Of a stretch of DNA of 64,000 nt, positions 56,316-64,000 are shown piece by piece. Made by a program: the position numbers and the translations under genes. The stretch is taken from contig VGPT01000001.1 of assembly GCA_016882485.1 (NCBI GenBank), forward strand, positions 1 to 64,000, given 5' to 3'. The notes beneath the pieces were generated by a model, which saw only the letters and a list, made by a program, of their open reading frames with translations, was not told the DNA's origin and made no database searches. Origin of the DNA: Cyanobacteria bacterium M_surface_10_m1_298 (GTDB lineage Bacteria; Cyanobacteriota; Cyanobacteriia; PCC-6307; Cyanobiaceae). Position 1 is the stretch's first letter. Each line of letters begins with the position of its first letter.

Positions 56316-57134
56316 TCAGGCGCTTCGGCGCTGGGAGCCCTCATCCACAGGAACCACAGGAAAGTCGAGCCGGTTGACCTCCCGCTCGGAGAGGCGGCGG
56401 CTCCAGGCCCCGCTGATGGGCTCATTCCAGCGGAAGCCTGCCTCCCGCGCTTTGTGGCGTTCCTCATAGGAGAGGCGGGCGCGATACAGGCGTCTGGGCT
56501 CAAGCCCTTCAACCAGCAGTTGTTCGAGATCCTCACAACGCTCGAACACCTGAGCCAGGTAGATGCAATCGGTGAGGGCACGGTGTGCAGCCCAGACCGG
56601 CACGCTGTAAGCCAGGGCCAAGTCGCGCACAGAGGGGTTGGCTCGCAGGCAACGATCCGCCGGCCAGCGGATGTCCTCCATCGTGCAGAGCCAGGGTTTG
56701 TGGATCGGAGGCAGCGGGGCAATCCCAAACCACTGGCGATCAAAGGCAGCGTTGTGAGCCACCACCAGATCCGCGCTGCTCAGCAGGGCCTCAAACCACT
56801 CCAGACCCTGCTGCCAGGGTTGGGGTTGCTGGGTGAGCGCAGGGTCGATGCCATTCACGGCCTGAGCAGGGTTCTGCTCGCAGGGGAACAGCAGAGACAG
56901 CTGGCTGAGAACCGAGCGACGCGGGAGGTCAAACAAGATGGCCCCCAGCTCGATGCAGCGATCCTGTTGGGGATCGAGGCCTGTGGTCTCCGTATCCAGG
57001 ATCAGCAGCCGTTGGGGCTGCCCACTGTTTTGCAGCGGAGCAGGCACGGCAGCCAGAGGGGCTGACGCTGGAGCCGCCATCAGACCCAGGAGGTCCGCCT
57101 GCTCCCAGGGTTGCGGAGGTTCAGCCGTGGCCAT
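56316..57134 (-). CDS. DEDDh 3'-5' exonuclease (DnaQ-like) with C-terminal accessory motif
   Basis: LLILDTETTGLDPQQDRCIELGAILFDL; VVAHNAAFDRQW; AHRALTDCIYLAQVF. Confidence 0.93.
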   Translation of the reverse strand: MATAEPPQPWEQADLLGLMAAPASAPLAAVPAPLQNSGQPQRLLILDTETTGLDPQQDRCIELGAILFDLPRRSVLSQLSLLFPCEQNPAQAVNGIDPALTQQPQPWQQGLEWFEALLSSADLVVAHNAAFDRQWFGIAPLPPIHKPWLCTMEDIRWPADRCLRANPSVRDLALAYSVPVWAAHRALTDCIYLAQVFERCEDLEQLLVEGLEPRRLYRARLSYEERHKAREAGFRWNEPISGAWSRRLSEREVNRLDFPVVPVDEGSQRRSA

Positions 57135-57179
57135 GGGGCGCTGCGGGTCGGCTTCATGATCCCAGGCCGTGCCAAGCCC

Positions 57180-57189
57180 TGCCTAGGGT
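57180..57189 (+). promoter_or_regulatory. Putative promoter (TGCCTAGGGT) of the peroxiredoxin gene
   Basis: Same decamer occurs upstream of the pentapeptide gene (33284-33293). Confidence 0.4.
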
Positions 57190-57212
57190 CTTGCCAAATT
57201 CTGCGATCAGTC

Positions 57213-57677
57213 TTGGCTCCAGCCCTCAACACCGGCGACTCCGCTCCCCTGATCGCCCTCAGCGACCAGAACGGCAACGAACGCCGCAGCGATCAACTCG
57301 CCGGCAAGGCCCTTGTGCTGTTCTTCTATCCCAAGGACGACACCCCCGGCTGCACGATGGAGGCCTGCGCCTTCCGTGACAGCTACGCCGATCTACAGGC
57401 GCTCGGCGCCGAGGTGTGGGGTGTGAGCGGCGATGACGCCTCCAGCCACCAGCGGTTCGCCCAGCGTCACAACCTGCCCTATCCATTGTTGGTGGACAAG
57501 GGGAATCAGCTGCGCAAGGCCTTCGGTGTGCCAAGCGTGCTGGGCCTGCTGCCCGGGCGAGTCACCTACGTGATCGATGGATCAGGCGTGATCCGGCACG
57601 TGTTCAACAACCTGCTCGATGGCCCGGCCCACCGCCGCGAAGCGATTGAGGCGCTGAGATCTCTGCAGAGCGCATGA
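57213..57677 (+). CDS. Peroxiredoxin, Bcp/PrxQ family
   Basis: LNTGDSAPLIALSDQNGNE...LVLFFYPKDDTPGCTMEACAFRDSY; TTG start at 57213 preferred over ATG 57156 because of the promoter-like motif. Confidence 0.88.
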   Translation: MAPALNTGDSAPLIALSDQNGNERRSDQLAGKALVLFFYPKDDTPGCTMEACAFRDSYADLQALGAEVWGVSGDDASSHQRFAQRHNLPYPLLVDKGNQLRKAFGVPSVLGLLPGRVTYVIDGSGVIRHVFNNLLDGPAHRREAIEALRSLQSA

Positions 57678-58387
57678 GCTGGCGCCAGCGGGGCAGTCTC
57701 TGGTTGCTGGATCCCCCAGGTCGTGCAATCAGGGGCGTGATTCAGTTCATCGGGGGTAGCTATCTCGCTGCGACCCCTCAACTCAGCTACCGCCGCCTGC
57801 TCGAGGCCCTGGCCCGCCAGGGCCTGGCCATCCAAGCCTGGAGTTATGTGCCGGGTTTCGATCACCAGGCCCAGGCCAATGAAGCCTGGAGGCTGTTCCG
57901 AGGTGTTCGCCCCGACAATCTGCACTGCCTGCGCCTCGGCCACAGCCTCGGCTGCAAGCTGCATCTGCTGGCCCCCGACAACGGGCGTGGCTGCAGCGGG
58001 CTAGCCGCCCTGAGCTTCAACAACTTCTCAGCGGAACGCAGCGTGCCACTGCTGGCAGAACTCGGCCCTCGTCTCGGGATCCAGAGCGAGTTCAGCCCCT
58101 CCCCCAGTGAAACCCTGCGGCTCGTGGCAGCTAATTACCGCCAACCGCGCAACCTGCTGGTGCGCTTCAACCGTGATCGCATCGACCAAAGCCGGCGTCT
58201 GGAGGCGGTGCTGCTCGCGCGTGAATCGGATCAGACCGAGCAGATCGAGCTATCAGGTGATCATCTCACCCCCGCCAGTGCCGGCCTGCGCCAGAACCTC
58301 TTGGGGGCATGGGCCGATGACCCGAGCCGTCAGCGGCAGATCGACACCCTGGCGGAGACCATCGGGCGCTGGTGGCTCAGTCCCTGA
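57674..58387 (+). CDS. DUF1350 family protein
   Basis: RGVIQFIGGSYLAATPQLSYRRLLEALARQG...LGHSLGCKLHLL. Confidence 0.88.
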   Translation: MSWRQRGSLWLLDPPGRAIRGVIQFIGGSYLAATPQLSYRRLLEALARQGLAIQAWSYVPGFDHQAQANEAWRLFRGVRPDNLHCLRLGHSLGCKLHLLAPDNGRGCSGLAALSFNNFSAERSVPLLAELGPRLGIQSEFSPSPSETLRLVAANYRQPRNLLVRFNRDRIDQSRRLEAVLLARESDQTEQIELSGDHLTPASAGLRQNLLGAWADDPSRQRQIDTLAETIGRWWLSP

Positions 58388-58396
58388 GTCGATCGG

Positions 58397-60391
<1,995 letters not shown>

Positions 60392-60405
60392 CCATTCAAG
60401 CGAGG

Positions 60406-60444
60406 AAAAAGGCCCTGCAGCAGCGCTGTAACGCGGCTGCAGGG
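60406..60444 (-). terminator. Terminator-like hairpin upstream of acs (candidate attenuator)
   Basis: Minus strand: CCCTGCAGC-N14-GCTGCAGGG-CC-TTTTT, perfect 9-bp stem. Confidence 0.6.
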
Positions 60445-60470
60445 AAGGGCCTCTAGATCAGGATGGGGAC

Positions 60471-61148
60471 ATGGTCCGCCCCGCCGCCTGCCTGTTTGAT
60501 CTCGACGGGCTCCTGCTCGATACCGAGCCTCTGCATGCGGAGGCCTGGCAACAGGCCTCCAGCCACTTCGGCCTCCGCTTGCAGAGCGATGAACTGATGG
60601 CCCTGCGCGGACGCCGGCGCCTCGACTGCGCCGATCAGGTGCGCCAGTGGATCGCGGCCGCTGGATACGACGCTCCCAGTCTCGAGGAGCTGCTGGCCGT
60701 CCGCCAGCCGATCGCTGAGGCCCTACTGGTGCAGGCCCAGCCAATGCCAGGTGCCAAGGCCCTGGTGGAACGCTGCCACGACCTTGGCGTGCCGATGGCC
60801 TTGGCCACCAGCAGCTCCCGTTCAGCGGTCGCCCTGAAAGCGGAACCCCACCCCTGGATTGCCTTGATCAAAGAGCGCGTCCATGGGGATGACCCGGATC
60901 TCAAGCGGGGTAAACCCGAGCCCGATGTGTTCGAACTGGCGGCAGAACGACTCGGGGTGCTCTGCCGAGACAGCTGGGCCTTCGAGGATTCCCCCGCAGG
61001 GGCAACGGCCGCCATCGCCGCAGGTTGCCGGGTGCTGGTGATGCCGCCGTCAGACCTCCAGCCCGCCGAGCGGATGCGGCGTTACCCCGAAGGCATCTGG
61101 CAATTCCTGAGTGACCTAACGGCGGTTCTGCCGCTCCTGGAGAAGTGA
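60471..61148 (+). CDS. HAD-superfamily hydrolase (beta-phosphoglucomutase-like)
   Basis: ACLFDLDGLLLDTEPLHAEAW; ALATSSSRSAV; KRGKPEPDVFELAAERLGV; FEDSPAGATAAIAAG. Confidence 0.94.
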   Translation: MVRPAACLFDLDGLLLDTEPLHAEAWQQASSHFGLRLQSDELMALRGRRRLDCADQVRQWIAAAGYDAPSLEELLAVRQPIAEALLVQAQPMPGAKALVERCHDLGVPMALATSSSRSAVALKAEPHPWIALIKERVHGDDPDLKRGKPEPDVFELAAERLGVLCRDSWAFEDSPAGATAAIAAGCRVLVMPPSDLQPAERMRRYPEGIWQFLSDLTAVLPLLEK

Positions 61149-61154
61149 GCGGCC

Positions 61155-62126
61155 TCAGTACAGCCGGCTCAGCACAAAGTCAGGCAGGGCCAGCAGCGCA
61201 CTGCGGCACTCCGACTGGGGGAGCCAATTGAGGGCGTCACGGGCTTCATTGGCAAAACTTTCAGCCAAGCTTCTGGAGCGCTGAATCGCCTGGCTACTGC
61301 GCACCAGATCAAGAGCCTGTTCCAGATCCCCAGCCTCACTGAACTCACGCTCGATCAGGCCGGCCAGAGCAGGACGCTCCTCCAAGGCATAAAGAGCCGG
61401 AGCGGTGAGATAGCCGCTGGCTAGATCGCTGGCAGCAGGTTTGCCGAGCTGTTGATCACTGCCGGTGAAATCGAGGATGTCATCCACCACCTGAAAAGCC
61501 AGACCCAGCTGTCGTCCAAAGCGATAAAGATCATCGAGCTGCTGTTCGGGCAGCTCACTGAGAACCCCCGCGGCGCGGGCACTGTTGGCAATCAACGAAG
61601 CCGTTTTGCAGTAGCTCTTCTCGAGGTAGGTCTCGAAGCTTTGACCTGTGTCGTAGCGGTAGAGCCCCTGCTTCACCTCTCCGTCCGCGAGATCCATGAT
61701 CACGCGGGAGAGCAGCTTCACCACCTCCAGGTTGTCGAGGTTGGCGAGGTGCCAGCTGGCCTGGGCGAACAAGAAGTCACCCGCCAGCACGGCGACGCGG
61801 TGATTGAAGCGGCTATGCACCGTGTCGACGCCTCGACGGGTCGAGGCCTCATCCACCACATCGTCATGAACCAGGGAGGCGGTGTGGATCATCTCGGTGA
61901 TCTCCGCCAGACGACGATGACGGGCGCTCAGATCTCCATCAGGCGAGAGCGCGCGGGACAACAGCAGCACAATTCCAGGCCGCAGCCGCTTGCCGCCGGC
62001 ACTGAACAAATGTTCGGCAGCAGCCTGCAGGATCGGATGACCAGCACCGATCAGGCTGCGGAGATCACTCAGCAGAGCCTCGAGATCGGTCTCGACGGGC
62101 TGAAGCAGCTCTGCAACGGTGGCCAT
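61155..62126 (-). CDS. sds: Long-chain prenyl (solanesyl) diphosphate synthase
   Basis: GGKRLRPGIVLLLSRAL, LVHDDVVDEASTRRG, FQVVDDILDFTGSDQQLGKPAASDLASG. Confidence 0.93.
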   Translation of the reverse strand: MATVAELLQPVETDLEALLSDLRSLIGAGHPILQAAAEHLFSAGGKRLRPGIVLLLSRALSPDGDLSARHRRLAEITEMIHTASLVHDDVVDEASTRRGVDTVHSRFNHRVAVLAGDFLFAQASWHLANLDNLEVVKLLSRVIMDLADGEVKQGLYRYDTGQSFETYLEKSYCKTASLIANSARAAGVLSELPEQQLDDLYRFGRQLGLAFQVVDDILDFTGSDQQLGKPAASDLASGYLTAPALYALEERPALAGLIEREFSEAGDLEQALDLVRSSQAIQRSRSLAESFANEARDALNWLPQSECRSALLALPDFVLSRLY

Positions 62127-62177
62127 GACCCCCTGCGGTGCGCCGATCCTAGAAGGCACGCGCCGCCGACCGCTGGC

Positions 62178-63011
62178 CTAAACGGGCGCGGATGCGAGGC
62201 GCAGCAGAGGCCCGGGCCGCCAGATCAGAGCTTCACTGCTGCACTGGGCTCCCACCAGCCGTGCCACCGCCCGATCAAAGGCCTCGGGATCCGCACTGGT
62301 GAAGAAGCGATGCTCGGCCACGGCCGAACTTTTCGCCAGCAGAGCCCCCTGGCGCAACACATCCGCCAGATGCTTCGCCACCGCAGGGGCGGGATCCAGC
62401 ACCGCCATCGATGGGCCGACCAGCCGCCGAATCGCCTCGATCACAAAGGGATAGTGCGTGCAGCCCAGCACGATGGTGTCGGCCCCAGCCGCCAGCATCG
62501 GCGCCAGAAAACGCTGGAGAGCAGCATCGCAATGGGGCCCCTCGAGATCCCCCTGCTCCACGAGATCGGCCAAACCGATGCACACCTGCTCCACCACTGT
62601 CACGGCACTGGCGGTGCGGCCCACGGTGGCCCGGTAAAGCTGGCCCTGAAAGGTAGCCGGTGTGGCCATCACACCCACGACTCCGCTGCGGGTCAGTTGC
62701 ACGGCAGGCTTGACCGCCGGCTCTAGGCCAAGGATCGGCAGTTGGGGAAACCGCTGCCGGAGCGGCTCAAGCGCCACCGCTGAGGCGGTGTTGCAGGCCA
62801 CCACAATCGCCTTGCACCCCTCCGAGACCAGGTGCTCAGCAATGGCGAGGCAGTACTCCTGAATCTCAACGGCGGAGCGGTTGCCGTAGGGCACATGGGC
62901 CTGATCGGCAACGTAGTGCGTGGATTCCGCAGGCAGGCAGTGGACGATCTGTCGCCAGACGCTCAAGCCACCGACGCCGGAATCGAAGATGCCGATGGGG
63001 GCCCCACTCAT
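62178..63011 (-). CDS. murI: Glutamate racemase
   Basis: IGIFDSGVGGLSVWRQI; VVACNTASAVAL; VLGCTHYPFV. Confidence 0.97.
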   Translation of the reverse strand: MSGAPIGIFDSGVGGLSVWRQIVHCLPAESTHYVADQAHVPYGNRSAVEIQEYCLAIAEHLVSEGCKAIVVACNTASAVALEPLRQRFPQLPILGLEPAVKPAVQLTRSGVVGVMATPATFQGQLYRATVGRTASAVTVVEQVCIGLADLVEQGDLEGPHCDAALQRFLAPMLAAGADTIVLGCTHYPFVIEAIRRLVGPSMAVLDPAPAVAKHLADVLRQGALLAKSSAVAEHRFFTSADPEAFDRAVARLVGAQCSSEALIWRPGPLLRLASAPV

Positions 63012-64000
63012 GGGTATGCCGCCAGGTAGTTGAGGATGCCCCCAGCGATAGCTACGGCCATCCGCCGGCGGAAACCTGGATCAGCCAGCCGCGGAGAATC
63101 CAATTGGCCGGTCACGAAGCCCATCTCCGCCAGGGCGGCAGGCATCACGGTGCGGCGGATCACAAAGAAGCGCCCTGAACGGGCGCCGCGATCGGGGCTG
63201 CCTGGTGACACCGCCAGCATCTGAGCCTGGATGGCCTCGGCGAAGGCCTTCGAGCGGCCACCCTGAAAATAGAAGGTCTCAATGCCATTCACATCCGGGC
63301 GAGACAGGCTCAAGGCATTGGCGTGAATGCTCAAGAAGAGATCAGCGCCGCTGTTGTTGGCCAGGGCGACCCGGGGCGGCAGATCCACATCCACCTCCGA
63401 GGTGCGTGTGAGCAGCACCTGAACGCCCTTGGCTTGGAGGATCTGGGCCACCTGCAGGCTCACATCGAGCACAACATCGGTTTCGCGCAACCCGTTGATC
63501 CCGACCGCGCCGGGATCGGGGCCCCCATGCCCAGGATCTAGCACGACCTTGTAGCGGCCAGCGGGGACATCCGCCAGTCCGGCAAGGTTGGGGATCGGAC
63601 CGGAGGGGATGCCCAGCGATGGCGGGGGCACGGCGCGCCAACTCGGGGTGGATGGTGCCTCGAGGCTGCCCTCACCGATGGCGGTGAGGCCGCGCACAGC
63701 AGGGCCGAACTCCATCGACCAGCGGTCCACCTGGGTCCCCACCAGGCGGATGGAACGGGGGTCCAGGCGCGTGCCCGGACGGAACTCGATCACCAGGCGG
63801 GTGGTGGTGTCGGATGGTCGGCCGACCCGCACTTCACGAATGGCCCCGCTCCCACGAATGGAGCGGGTGCGCTGGGGAGCACCGGGAAGATCGAGCCAGA
63901 TGCGAGGGCCGATGGCACCTTGGCCTTCCTCGAAGAACGCCTCGACGCGCGTGGCCGGGGGCGTGCGCAACTCCAGAACGCCATCCGAGCTGATCCGCCA
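63008..64000 (-). CDS. N-acetylmuramoyl-L-alanine amidase (Amidase_3), N-terminus beyond the window
   Basis: VVLDPGHGGPDPGAVGINGLRETDVVLDVSLQ; LFLSIHANAL; reading frame stays open to the window end (upstream of MRTPPATRV). Confidence 0.92.
   Translation of the reverse strand, partial: WRISSDGVLELRTPPATRVEAFFEEGQGAIGPRIWLDLPGAPQRTRSIRGSGAIREVRVGRPSDTTTRLVIEFRPGTRLDPRSIRLVGTQVDRWSMEFGPAVRGLTAIGEGSLEAPSTPSWRAVPPPSLGIPSGPIPNLAGLADVPAGRYKVVLDPGHGGPDPGAVGINGLRETDVVLDVSLQVAQILQAKGVQVLLTRTSEVDVDLPPRVALANNSGADLFLSIHANALSLSRPDVNGIETFYFQGGRSKAFAEAIQAQMLAVSPGSPDRGARSGRFFVIRRTVMPAALAEMGFVTGQLDSPRLADPGFRRRMAVAIAGGILNYLAAYP

Noticed and set aside
61452-62726. 424-aa plus-strand ORF antisense to sds and murI
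   Set aside because: Spans two clear minus-strand genes; His/Gln-rich composition typical of a shadow frame.

Overview
This 64 kb window is a gene-dense, high-GC chromosomal segment of a phycobilisome-containing picocyanobacterium, most likely marine Synechococcus. The evidence is pcyA, apcF, gun4, psb28, sipA, a PAM68-like protein, and the orders rpsB-tsf-recG and acs/HAD/sds/murI/amiC. I see no rRNA, transposase, integrase, prophage or CRISPR; there is one tRNA (Pro, anticodon GGG). Most of the window is core housekeeping: translation (rpsB, tsf, rpsO, gatA, ksgA, tadA), replication and repair (recG, dnaG, dnaE, ruvA, umuDC), Sec export (secDF), and metabolism (glnA, pdhB, ispE, carA, trpD, acs, sds). 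No large novel multi-gene system stands out. The best leads are small: (i) four back-to-back short palindromes plus an upstream ORF in the 19.51-19.71 kb intergenic region; (ii) a leftward terminator-like hairpin in the acs leader; (iii) two tandem two-tier hairpins in the rpsB leader; (iv) a LexA-like box over the -10 of umuDC, with predicted leaderless starts for umuD and ruvA; (v) a near-consensus NtcA promoter for glnA; (vi) a monocistronic 51-aa very basic protein with its own promoter and terminator; (vii) several unlisted or tiny ORFs; (viii) a solitary DUF723-like zinc-binding protein; (ix) a membrane-anchored SAP/Rho-N-like protein; (x) a recurrent TAGGNT -10 variant. All product calls come from reading motifs in the translations. 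No database search was run.
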